Assembly (NCBI RefSeq): GCF_963681195.1
Contig: NZ_OY808998.1
Location: forward strand, 1,426,001 to 1,490,000
DNA from: Vibrio sp. 16
Lineage (GTDB): Bacteria > Pseudomonadota > Gammaproteobacteria > Enterobacterales > Vibrionaceae
Direction: 5' to 3'
Length of the DNA: 64,000 nucleotides
This document shows, piece after piece, positions 1 through 8,125 of the stretch. A program made the translations under genes and the position numbers. Each line of letters starts with the position of its first letter. Within the stretch, counting starts at the first letter, position 1. The notes beneath the pieces are model-generated. The model had not been told where the DNA came from and did not search any database. It worked only from the letters and a program-made list of their open reading frames with translations.

Positions 1-37
1 TTGCGTGTAACTATTGTCAATTGAATTGGGTGATCGA

Positions 38-682
38 ATGAACAAAACGTGGAAGCTAATTATTCCAGTTATGCTTAGTGGCGGTTTAATGGCGTGTACA
101 ACAACGGGGCAGACGCCAGTTGAGCCAGAACAAAAACCACAAATTGAAGAGCCTAAAGTCCAAGAGCCAAAGGTCGAAGAAAAAGAAGTGGTCAAAGAAA
201 CCAAACCTGCGGAAAAACCAAAACAACCTGAGGTTGTCCTAAAAGCGAAAAAAACTTCAGATGGCAAGCTGATTCTCGGTGAGAAGGAATGGGTTTATGT
301 ACCTGGGTTAGAGCAAAACTTTAGAGCTCGTATCGACACAGGCGCGACCACCTCATCGATCAGTGCTGTCGATATCGAACCTTTTGAACGAGATGGAAAA
401 GATTGGGTTAAGTTCAAAATTGAACACGAAGGGCATAAGAGTAAAGAAATCGCACTGCCTGTTCAGCGTTGGGTGAAAATTCGTCAATCGAGTGCCGATG
501 GCACGCAAGAGCGCGCGGTCGTTGATGCATGGATTCAAATTGGTGATCTTAAAGAGAAAACAGAGTTCACTTTGGCTGATCGTACTCATCTTACATTCCC
601 ACTGCTATTGGGGCGTAGCTTCTTCAAAGACGTCGCAGTCGTGGACGTAAGCCAGCAATATGTCCAAGACAAACACAAGTAA
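38..682 (+). CDS. Retropepsin-like 'ATP-dependent zinc protease' family lipoprotein
   Basis: Putative aspartic-type peptidase of the RimB/COG4067 family (PF05618), 214 residues. The N-terminus has a short hydrophobic stretch ending in the lipobox LMAC, so it is probably a lipoprotein. A Pro/Glu/Lys-rich linker (about residues 30-75) would span from the membrane. The catalytic-looking motif RIDTGATTSSISA sits near residue 100 and matches the DTG(A) active-site loop of retropepsins. Despite the family name there is no obvious ATP or zinc site. A TTG at 14 could add eight residues, but the ATG at 38 gives a clean lipoprotein signal. The gene is followed by a strong terminator, so it ends its transcript. 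The substrate is unknown. Confidence 0.8.
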   Translation: MNKTWKLIIPVMLSGGLMACTTTGQTPVEPEQKPQIEEPKVQEPKVEEKEVVKETKPAEKPKQPEVVLKAKKTSDGKLILGEKEWVYVPGLEQNFRARIDTGATTSSISAVDIEPFERDGKDWVKFKIEHEGHKSKEIALPVQRWVKIRQSSADGTQERAVVDAWIQIGDLKEKTEFTLADRTHLTFPLLLGRSFFKDVAVVDVSQQYVQDKHK

Positions 683-697
683 TCAATAACCAACGAA

Positions 698-729
698 AAA
701 CCGGCAACTGAAAAGAAGCCGGTTTTTTT
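698..729 (+). terminator. Rho-independent terminator after the retropepsin-like gene
   Basis: GC-rich inverted repeat (AAACCGGC / GCCGGTTT) with a 12-nt loop, followed by a run of seven T on the plus strand, 15 nt after the stop codon. Confidence 0.85.
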
Positions 730-825
730 GTGCTGCAAAACCATAAATGTGAATTAGTTCATAAGCAAGAACACACACATTGCGATATCATCCACGCCAA
801 TCAACAGTGATCCCAATACAAACGG

Positions 826-848
826 ACTGGCGGCGACGCCAGTTTTTT
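826..848 (+). terminator. Second plus-strand terminator, inside the Nudix gene leader
   Basis: Perfect 7-bp stem ACTGGCG / CGCCAGT closed by a GCGA loop and followed by TTTTT. It ends only 23 nt before the Nudix start codon and lies about 100 nt after another terminator. It must end either a short transcript starting in 730-825 or leader RNA of the Nudix gene. Confidence 0.75.
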
Positions 849-871
849 ATATGGAATGGAAGGAGTCAGGC

Positions 872-1258
872 ATGAAGCACTTATCTATGGCGGTGGTAGT
901 CAAAGATGGAAAGGTGTTGGTACAAGAAAGATTTAGACCAGCGAAAGGGATGGTGGTCGAGTTCCCAGGTGGTCAGGTGGAAAACAACGAATCAGGGACA
1001 GACGCCGCAATCAGAGAGCTGTATGAAGAAACCCAGCTTCAAGGCCTAAAGCACGTTGCAACCTTCTCCAACGTCAACGAATACGGTGGGAGAATTTACT
1101 ACGCGGTATTGAAAGCACTAGAGGAAGTTGAGCCGACTCAAGTGGATGAACAAAGACAGCAAACCTTTAAGTGGTTGGCACCAACAGAGCTACCTGTTGA
1201 AGAGTTTTACGCAGCTGATAGAGAGTTTATTCATAAGAAGCTCCCTGAGTTTTGCTAG
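872..1258 (+). CDS. Nudix hydrolase
   Basis: Small pyrophosphohydrolase of the Nudix superfamily, 128 residues. The Nudix box is clear at about residues 32-56: a GGQVENNESG start, then REL and EE in the REUXEE order, which supplies the metal-binding glutamates. The start at 872 is chosen because GGAAGGAG lies a few bases upstream; an ATG at 851 would add seven residues but has no comparable site. The substrate cannot be told from sequence (nucleoside diphosphate derivatives are usual). A terminator immediately upstream may attenuate it, and it shares a bidirectional terminator with the convergent FKBP gene. Confidence 0.9.
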   Translation: MKHLSMAVVVKDGKVLVQERFRPAKGMVVEFPGGQVENNESGTDAAIRELYEETQLQGLKHVATFSNVNEYGGRIYYAVLKALEEVEPTQVDEQRQQTFKWLAPTELPVEEFYAADREFIHKKLPEFC

Positions 1259-1264
1259 CAAATA

Positions 1265-1296
1265 CAAAGAAGCCAGTCATGTGACTGGCTTCTTTT
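1265..1296. terminator. Bidirectional terminator between Nudix and FKBP genes
   Basis: Long palindrome AAAGAAGCCAGTCA / TGACTGGCTTCTTT with A-tract on one side and T-tract on the other, placed between two convergent stop codons. Confidence 0.85.
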
Positions 1297-1301
1297 ATTC
1301 A

Positions 1302-1775
1302 TTACTTGATTTCTAGCAGTTCGACATCAAAAATCAGGGTCGATGCTGGTGGAATAGGGCCTGTGCCACCTTTCCCGTAAGCAAGTGGGCTTGGGATGAA
1401 CAAGCGGAATTTGTCTCCCGGAGACATGTAAGTAAGGCCTTCTTGCCAACCTTTAATCACTTGATTCAATTTGAAGCTAATTGGCTCACCACGGTTTACA
1501 GAGCTGTCAAAAACGGTGCCGTCAATCAGCGTGCCGTGGTAGTGGACTTTGACAGTGTTACTTGTTGTTGGTTTCTCGGAGCCTTCACCTTTAACTAAGA
1601 TCTTGTACTGCAAGCCACTTTCTGTGGTAACAACACCTTCTTGCTTACCGTTTTCCAATAAAAATGATTGGCCAGCAGCAAAGTTCTCTTCACCCGCTTT
1701 GTTGTTATTCCACGTGCGGTAAATCATGAATACCGCTAAAACCAAAATGACAATTGGGAAAATAAATTTTGACAT
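1302..1775 (-). CDS. Membrane-anchored FKBP-type peptidyl-prolyl isomerase
   Basis: Catalyses cis-trans isomerisation of prolyl bonds. It has 157 residues: an N-terminal hydrophobic anchor (about 4-20) followed by one FKBP domain (about 52-157). Typical FKBP pocket elements are visible: VFDSS, VIKGW, the AYG loop and the C-terminal IPP...LIFDVELL strand. The anchor puts the domain on the periplasmic side, as in FkpA/FklB relatives. It lies 18 nt downstream of a DsbA-like lipoprotein gene on the same strand, so the two probably form an operon of envelope folding factors. Confidence 0.9.
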   Translation of the reverse strand: MSKFIFPIVILVLAVFMIYRTWNNNKAGEENFAAGQSFLLENGKQEGVVTTESGLQYKILVKGEGSEKPTTSNTVKVHYHGTLIDGTVFDSSVNRGEPISFKLNQVIKGWQEGLTYMSPGDKFRLFIPSPLAYGKGGTGPIPPASTLIFDVELLEIK

Positions 1776-1793
1776 TGATAACGTCCAGTTTGT

Positions 1794-2414
1794 TTAAGGT
1801 TGGTTGATTAAATAGTTGATGGTGTTTGCGATGCCTTCAATGTCCTGATGACCCGCAGTCAAAACCATGTATTTGCCGTTGACGACAAAAGTCGGCACAG
1901 AGTTAATTTGACCTTTCTCGGTAATATCTTGTGCTAGGTTCATTGCCTCAAAGAGCTGCTCTTGTTGTTGTTCGTTTAGCTCATATGGGCTAATTAACCC
2001 GCGAGATTGGAACGCATCATCAATGGCTTGTTTTTTGTCAGCTAATGTCGCGCCATCACCCATTTGGGTCGCGGCGAATAGCGCATTCATGAACTCATGA
2101 TCCGGTTTTTTACCAAGTTGCATCTCTGCGGTGTAGTAGATCATGGCCGCGATTTGTGCGCTCTCGTTAAAGGTCACATGAATTTTACCAATAGATTGTT
2201 GGGTCAGTTCTTCTAATTGAGGAAGGACAGCCTCCATCTTTCGGCAATGGCCACAGTTTAGCGAGAAGACTTCCGTGACTTGAGGTAAACGAAACGTAGC
2301 GAGGTTAACAGGCAGTTGTTGGTATTGCTTGCCTTCTTGCGGCGTATTACTGTCAGAGCAGCCAACTAAAACCGTAGCTGTTAAAATCGTCAGCAAGGTG
2401 AAGAGCTTTTTCAT
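1794..2414 (-). CDS. DsbA-like thiol-disulfide oxidoreductase, lipoprotein
   Basis: Thioredoxin-fold protein of 206 residues likely to oxidise or shuffle disulfides in the envelope. The active site NCGHCRK (about residues 53-59) is CGHC, as in eukaryotic PDI, rather than the CPHC of classic DsbA. The cis-proline loop is seen as SVPTFVVNGKY near residue 175. The signal ends in the lipobox VLVGC, so the protein is probably lipid-anchored. It is the first gene of a likely two-gene unit with the FKBP isomerase. It is not the main DsbA by active-site type; a reductase or isomerase role is possible. Confidence 0.85.
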   Translation of the reverse strand: MKKLFTLLTILTATVLVGCSDSNTPQEGKQYQQLPVNLATFRLPQVTEVFSLNCGHCRKMEAVLPQLEELTQQSIGKIHVTFNESAQIAAMIYYTAEMQLGKKPDHEFMNALFAATQMGDGATLADKKQAIDDAFQSRGLISPYELNEQQQEQLFEAMNLAQDITEKGQINSVPTFVVNGKYMVLTAGHQDIEGIANTINYLINQP

Positions 2415-2638
2415 AATCGATTTCTCAAAATGGTTCGCGCAACATGATGCACGATGAATCAGTGCTAGGATTTTACTCTTTCAATACGCAGAACTAAATA
2501 GTTGTGAGGCTGATTTTATTACCAAATTGTTTCGGGGGAAACGGCGTCAAGCTGTTTAAAAAGAGGCTAAAATTTACTAAAGATTTGGTAAATCTGTCGA
2601 TACAGTATTTGTAGTAAAACGGAACTTATGGTGTAGAG

Positions 2639-3256
2639 ATGAAATATGTAACTTTGCCTCTGATAATCTTGCTATCAGGATGTTCAAACATGGCGCAGAA
2701 CATCGCCAACATGACCGATGATATGCTCGATACGGCACCAAAGACTGATTTTGAAGTTAAATATCCAGAGTGGGGCGCGGACCCTAAGTTAACCGCGTCA
2801 GACGTGAGAGGTCCACTAGGACAAAAACGTGCGCCGCACTATCAGGATTTGCAAAGTTTTTTGCTTAAAAATGGTGTGGACTACGAGGTGCTGCCTGGCA
2901 ACCACATCATGGTCAAGTTGACTGATACCATCAAGTTCAATACGGGGTCATCGAAAGTGATGCCCGATTCCGCCTATTGGTTGGATATGATGGGTGAGTA
3001 TCTAGCGACACAACCGGGTATTGATATTGTCATTGACGGCCACGCCGATAGCACGGGCGCACCTTCGTTTAACGACAGTCTTTCTATGAAGCGAGCGAAA
3101 GCGGTCAAGCAACAGCTGGTTCGTAACAATGTCGCGATGGATTCAATATTTACTCGCGGTTACGGAGAGTTCGTTCCGGCGTGTTCAAATGCATCAAGTG
3201 CGGGTAAGGCATGTAATCGAAGAGTTGAGGTGTTATTCATTGTTTCGAATAACTAG
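2639..3256 (+). CDS. OmpA-family peptidoglycan-associated lipoprotein
   Basis: A 205-residue outer-membrane lipoprotein with lipobox LLSGC at residues 11-15. The C-terminal half (about 90-203) is an OmpA-C domain: the IDGHADSTGAPSFNDSLSMK segment and the following RAKAV...YGE...N.RVE motifs contain the Asp and Arg that hold meso-diaminopimelate. It probably tethers outer membrane to peptidoglycan. It is monocistronic, with its own terminator shared with the convergent ygjV-like gene. Confidence 0.88.
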   Translation: MKYVTLPLIILLSGCSNMAQNIANMTDDMLDTAPKTDFEVKYPEWGADPKLTASDVRGPLGQKRAPHYQDLQSFLLKNGVDYEVLPGNHIMVKLTDTIKFNTGSSKVMPDSAYWLDMMGEYLATQPGIDIVIDGHADSTGAPSFNDSLSMKRAKAVKQQLVRNNVAMDSIFTRGYGEFVPACSNASSAGKACNRRVEVLFIVSNN

Positions 3257-3284
3257 TAGCTTCGTTTCCGGGGAGTAAAAAAGA

Positions 3285-3309
3285 AAACCCTAGACAATGT
3301 CTAGGGTTT
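3285..3309. terminator. Bidirectional terminator
   Basis: Twelve-bp perfect stem AAACCCTAGACA / TGTCTAGGGTTT around a single base, with A-rich and T-rich flanks, between convergent stop codons. Confidence 0.85.
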
Positions 3310-3317
3310 CAAATTTT

Positions 3318-3569
3318 TTAGGCTGCGCTTTTTGCGTCTTCAGACTTTTTTTCGCTTTGCATCTTCGCTAGGAAATAGACGTTCACACACGCAATAAATC
3401 CGTTAGTTACCACAACTGGCCAAGCGTCAATCATTAGGCCGTAAGCGGTAAACAGAGCACAGCCGATGAAGTTCAACACGCGCAGTTTTACGATATCTTT
3501 CATGGTAAGTGAAATTGCAACCATGATAGAAGCTGCGTAACCTAGAATTTCAACCATATTCATTTCCAT
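3318..3569 (-). CDS. YgjV/SemiSWEET-like small inner-membrane protein
   Basis: An 83-residue protein with three hydrophobic segments (about 6-22, 32-50, 54-72) and the pattern NFIGCALFTAYGL...PVVVTNGF, which resembles half-SWEET/YgjV-type membrane proteins. Such proteins dimerise to form a transporter, but no substrate can be inferred. The start at 3569 is supported by an AAGAGGG seven bases upstream. It stands alone between two terminators. Confidence 0.65.
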   Translation of the reverse strand: MEMNMVEILGYAASIMVAISLTMKDIVKLRVLNFIGCALFTAYGLMIDAWPVVVTNGFIACVNVYFLAKMQSEKKSEDAKSAA

Positions 3570-3870
3570 TATTTGACCCTCTTAAAGTTTGCCGATCAGT
3601 GTCAGTGTCGGTACCAATTCTTCTCTTCGTGAGATAAGTGAGGAAGCTCCATGCCTCGAATGGTCTAGTTGTCTGTCTGAAATCAAATATAGCAGTGGTA
3701 AATGTGTGATGAAAGTCAGAATTTTATGAACGGAGAAGGTTAGCGATTACGCAAACGTTTAGCGCTATTTAGTGAATTATTATAACGATTTATGTTGGAA
3801 TTGGCGTGCAGCGAGCAATAAAAAGGCCCACACAATGTGCAGGCCTTAAACAGAGTAAGAGCGGCAGGAA
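3570..3870. other. 301-bp intergenic stretch between ygjV-like and tmaR genes
   Basis: No convincing reading frame. It holds the ribosome binding site and presumably the promoter of the ygjV-like gene at its left end and the tmaR terminator (3823-3847) at its right end. The AT-rich middle shows no repeats that I can see. Confidence 0.6.
3823..3847 (-). terminator. Terminator of tmaR
   Basis: Imperfect stem (AAGGCC.ACACA / TGTGcaGGCCTT) followed on the minus strand by a T-run, 24 nt after the tmaR stop. Confidence 0.75.
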
Positions 3871-4191
3871 TTATTTTTTCTTACCTTGGCTTACTTGCTT
3901 GTCTTCTTCAGTCAGTTCGCGAATACGGCGGCTGATGTCACGACGCTCTTTAGAGATTTCTGCGCTTTTGATGATATGATCATCGACACGATCTTCGTAA
4001 TCCGCTTTCATGTTTTTGATAATACCAACGATTTCCTCGTTGCTCATATCCGCTTTGATGTAGTCAAGTAGGTTTTCTAATAGGTCTACACGTTTACGGT
4101 TATCACGAACTTTCTTTTCGTTATCAATAAGCTCACGTTTCAATTTGTTCTTACGACGTGCTTGAGACACGATTTCAAATACACCACTCAT
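3871..4191 (-). CDS. tmaR: TmaR (YeeX, DUF496): polar regulator of PTS enzyme I
   Basis: A 106-residue, highly charged, mostly helical protein matching E. coli YeeX/TmaR along its length ([37 protein letters not shown]). In E. coli TmaR clusters at cell poles and sequesters enzyme I of the phosphotransferase system in a way that depends on one phosphorylated tyrosine (Tyr72). The equivalent Tyr65 is present here in ADYEDRV. The gene has a GGAAAG ribosome site and its own terminator. Carryover of function to Vibrio is inferred from this similarity. Confidence 0.9.
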   Translation of the reverse strand: MSGVFEIVSQARRKNKLKRELIDNEKKVRDNRKRVDLLENLLDYIKADMSNEEIVGIIKNMKADYEDRVDDHIIKSAEISKERRDISRRIRELTEEDKQVSQGKKK

Positions 4192-4421
4192 AGGTTTTCT
4201 TTCCTGATTTTACCTTTAACTACCAACGATTAAATCACATCATTAGGGGCGATAACAGTCTTAAGATCAATCATTACAGTATGTTGACGGTTTTATCGCC
4301 AATCTCGTAATTTGGTGATTGAGACTCGCCTACCGTTCGATATATGATTCGAAAATACAGTGACATCGAATGCAATAAAGACATGCTTACTTCTGACATT
4401 ATAGTTACGAAAGAAGAAAAA

Positions 4422-4577
4422 ATGGTGACGCCATCACCCGCACAAAAACTCATTGAAGCATATCGAAATGAAAGAACTCGACAAGAAATCACCGAGGTCG
4501 AGCTCAATCGAACTAAGATCGTTATGATTGACGAAGATGGCAACATGAAAAAAGTTCCCCTACTTGCAGAGCACTAG
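4422..4577 (+). CDS. Small hypothetical protein upstream of yceH
   Basis: A 51-residue charged protein beginning MVTPSPAQKLIEAYRNER, with no signal or membrane segment. An AAGAAG stretch lies just before the ATG at 4422; an upstream ATG at 4344 would give 77 residues but has no ribosome site. It is 33 nt before yceH on the same strand, so co-transcription is plausible. I recognise no family. A minus-strand frame also covers this place but looks less protein-like. Confidence 0.4.
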   Translation: MVTPSPAQKLIEAYRNERTRQEITEVELNRTKIVMIDEDGNMKKVPLLAEH

Positions 4578-4610
4578 TGAGCTTTGTAAGCGCATAATAA
4601 GGAAATAATA

Positions 4611-5270
4611 ATGAATATCGAACTGAGTCCTATTGAGGCGAGAATCATAGGCTGCCTTATCGAGAAAGAGGTGACCACGCCAGATTACTATCCTCTAACC
4701 CTGAATAGTTTGACCTCCGCCTGCAACCAAAAGAGCAACCGTGAGCCAGTCATGTCGTTGAGTGATCTCGATGTTCAGCAAGCTGTTGATGCCTTGATCG
4801 CGCAGCGACTTGTCAGTGATGAAAGCGGTTTTAACAGCCGTGCGAGCAAGTTCCAGCATCGTTTTTGTAACACCGAGTTCGGTGATCTTAAGTTGTCCAA
4901 ACAAGAAAAAGCCATCACCTGCTGCCTACTGCTTCGAGGTCCTCAAACGCCAGGTGAGCTGAGAACGCGGACCAATCGTCTTGCGGACTTTGCTGACGTC
5001 AAAGAAGTTGAAGCGGTGCTAGAAAAAATGGCAGCACGTGAAGAAAGTGCATTAGTGGTTAAGTTGCCACGTGAAGCGGGCAAACGTGAATCGCGCTACA
5101 TGCACTTGTTTAGCGGTGAGATTGATATTGAAGCGCTTACTGATGCCTCTGCGGCATTGCCAAACGTTGGCCAAGGTAACGAGCGTATTGAGGCACTTGA
5201 GAATGAAGTCGCACAGCTAAAGTCTGAGTTGGCTGAACTCAAGCAACGCGTTGAACAGTTGACAAGCTAA
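4611..5270 (+). CDS. yceH: YceH family (DUF480/UPF0502) winged-helix protein
   Basis: A 219-residue protein whose start ([26 protein letters not shown]) is diagnostic for DUF480. Two winged-helix modules (about 5-85 and 95-175) are followed by a C-terminal leucine-heptad coiled coil (about 190-217). The fold suggests DNA binding or a scaffold role, but no function is established. AAGGAAATAAT precedes the start. The next gene begins directly after its stop codon, so the two are translated from one message. Confidence 0.88.
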   Translation: MNIELSPIEARIIGCLIEKEVTTPDYYPLTLNSLTSACNQKSNREPVMSLSDLDVQQAVDALIAQRLVSDESGFNSRASKFQHRFCNTEFGDLKLSKQEKAITCCLLLRGPQTPGELRTRTNRLADFADVKEVEAVLEKMAAREESALVVKLPREAGKRESRYMHLFSGEIDIEALTDASAALPNVGQGNERIEALENEVAQLKSELAELKQRVEQLTS

Positions 5271-5582
5271 ATGTCTGCACCTTCGAATTCCAGTACGGAT
5301 TGGTATGTTTACCTAATCCGTACTGCTTCTAACGCGTTGTATTGCGGGATCACTACAGATGTAGAGCGGCGTTTTAAAATGCATGTATCTGGTCAAGGCG
5401 CAAAAGCGCTAAAAGGGAAAGGGCCACTTTCTTTGGCTTGGCAGAGTGATGTGGTTGAGTCGCGCAGTATCGCATCGAAGATAGAATACCAAATCAAACA
5501 GTGGCCAAAATCCAAAAAAGAACAGTTAGTGAAAGGCCATATTGAACTAATAAATGTGATTGATGTGACATCAGTGGAATAA
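5271..5582 (+). CDS. GIY-YIG domain protein (UPF0213/YhbQ type)
   Basis: A 103-residue single-domain member of the GIY-YIG nuclease superfamily. It shows the WYVYLIRT...[12 protein letters not shown] signature (about residues 11-37), with Tyr, the YCGI form of the second motif and the catalytic-type Arg. The start abuts the yceH stop (TAAATG). Small members of this group cut branched or damaged DNA in vitro or have no known role. Confidence 0.88.
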   Translation: MSAPSNSSTDWYVYLIRTASNALYCGITTDVERRFKMHVSGQGAKALKGKGPLSLAWQSDVVESRSIASKIEYQIKQWPKSKKEQLVKGHIELINVIDVTSVE

Positions 5583-5651
5583 TTAAGCATCAAATTAGTT
5601 CAAATGTATTAACCTTGATTATGCAAATAAATAAGAAGGTTGATGCGAATT

Positions 5652-6812
5652 ATGAAACAACGACACTTACTTTCCACCGCAGTGGCTTGCGCCCTTATTG
5701 GTACCTCCGCTTCAGCAGCAAACGTTGTCGCCGATGGTCGAGGCAATGCAATGGGCAACACTGGCGTCACCAGCGCCGATTATCTCCTTGCTCCTTTCTA
5801 TAATCCAGCACTCACTGCTGTCTATCGTGATGAAGATGACTTTGGCATCTTGGCGCCAGCGATTGGTTTTACGGCGCGAGATACAGATGAGTCTTTAACA
5901 ACGCTAGACGATCTGCAAGACACTATCGAACAATATGAAGATAGTGGCAGCAGTAATGCCAGCCTGCGAAATGACCTAAACACTCATTTGGATAATCTAT
6001 CTGATGACAAGCCATTGGCTGTGAGTGTTGGCGGCGGATTGGCCGTTGCCGTCCCATTTGGATTGGTTTCTGGTAACTTTTACACTCGTGGTTACGCTGA
6101 AATCATCGCGCAAACCGATATTGCTGAGTCCGATACCAGTATCGTCGATGAAGATTTAAGAGTAGCCGACCGCTACAACAACTCAAATGTCAATATGGCT
6201 GCATTTGGCTATGTTGAATATGGCGTTGCCTTAGCGAAACGTATGACCGTTGCCGGTCAAGACTTCTCGTTCGGTGTGACTCCGAAATACCAAAAACTGA
6301 CCACCTACAGTGAAACATTGACCGTTGAAGATTTTGATTTAAGTGACTACGACGAAAGCGAAACGTCAAAAAGCGCATTTAACCTAGATTTGGGCGCGGT
6401 ATGGTTTTATAACGACTTCCGCGCTGGCATCGCAATCAAAGATCTTCTCTCTCAAGAAATCGAAACCAAAGACAAAACGGACAAGTACAAGCTAGATACA
6501 CAAGTGACCATTTCAGGCTCTTATGCCACGGAGTTGTTAACAGCGACCTTAGATTTTGATGTTACGACACAAAAACGTTTTTCTGGTTCAAATGATGACA
6601 CACGTTTTGTGCGAATGGGCATTGAAGGAAATGCTTGGGGCTGGGCACAGTTACGCGCCGGGTACGAAATGGATATGGAGGACACGTTAGACAATTCATT
6701 TACCGCCGGATTGGGGATTAGTCCGGGCGATCTTGTAAGTATTGATCTTGCTGGTAGCTATGCCGGAGACAATCAGTTCGGCTTATCAGGCAATCTCGCG
6801 TTTACATTCTAG
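5652..6812 (+). CDS. TraF-like (TraF_2) outer-membrane beta-barrel protein
   Basis: A 386-residue secreted protein with a signal peptide ending at about ASAA (residues 20-24). The mature part begins VADGRGNAMGNTGVTSADYL and continues with alternating aromatic strands and a C-terminal Phe, as in FadL/OMPP1-like barrels. Such proteins are labelled 'conjugal transfer protein TraF' in vibrios, but there is no conjugation gene nearby, so that name is probably misleading. Two earlier starts (TTG 5640, ATG 5643) are possible; AGAAGG at 5634-5639 lies rather far from the ATG at 5652. Confidence 0.7.
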   Translation: MKQRHLLSTAVACALIGTSASAANVVADGRGNAMGNTGVTSADYLLAPFYNPALTAVYRDEDDFGILAPAIGFTARDTDESLTTLDDLQDTIEQYEDSGSSNASLRNDLNTHLDNLSDDKPLAVSVGGGLAVAVPFGLVSGNFYTRGYAEIIAQTDIAESDTSIVDEDLRVADRYNNSNVNMAAFGYVEYGVALAKRMTVAGQDFSFGVTPKYQKLTTYSETLTVEDFDLSDYDESETSKSAFNLDLGAVWFYNDFRAGIAIKDLLSQEIETKDKTDKYKLDTQVTISGSYATELLTATLDFDVTTQKRFSGSNDDTRFVRMGIEGNAWGWAQLRAGYEMDMEDTLDNSFTAGLGISPGDLVSIDLAGSYAGDNQFGLSGNLAFTF

Positions 6813-6832
6813 GGGGCAATAAGTTTGTAAAT

Positions 6833-6876
6833 AACCGTGTCAAATTAATGACTTGAGACTTTAATTTGACACGGTT
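6833..6876. repeat. 16-bp perfect inverted repeat upstream of luxP
   Basis: Arms AACCGTGTCAAATTAA (6833-6848) and its exact reverse complement (6861-6876) flank a 12-nt spacer. The right arm is not followed by a T-run, so it is not a standard terminator. It starts 20 nt after the TraF-like stop and ends about 150 nt before luxP. Each arm contains TTGACA-like sequence. A protein-binding operator or an RNA-stabilising hairpin are both possible. Confidence 0.85.
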
Positions 6877-7021
6877 AAGCGCTTGAAAACACAAAAGGAA
6901 ATGAAATTTATTGAATCCGTCGTTTTAATGAACACTCAACACGTTAGAGGGTTTTTATGCTACCAAGATTGGTATGAATCATTATACTGAAATAAGATTT
7001 CGATAAGTGTAGGAAGAATAA

Positions 7022-8124
<1,103 letters not shown>

Positions 8125-8125
<1 letters not shown>

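Noticed and set aside
4274..4546. A 90-codon minus-strand frame opposite the small gene before yceH
   Set aside because: It is Ser- and Ile-rich with no ribosome site; the plus-strand frame has a better composition and position, though this is not certain.
5652..6812. Conjugation function for the TraF-like protein
   Set aside because: There are no other transfer genes; the sequence reads as an outer-membrane barrel, so the family name is probably historical.
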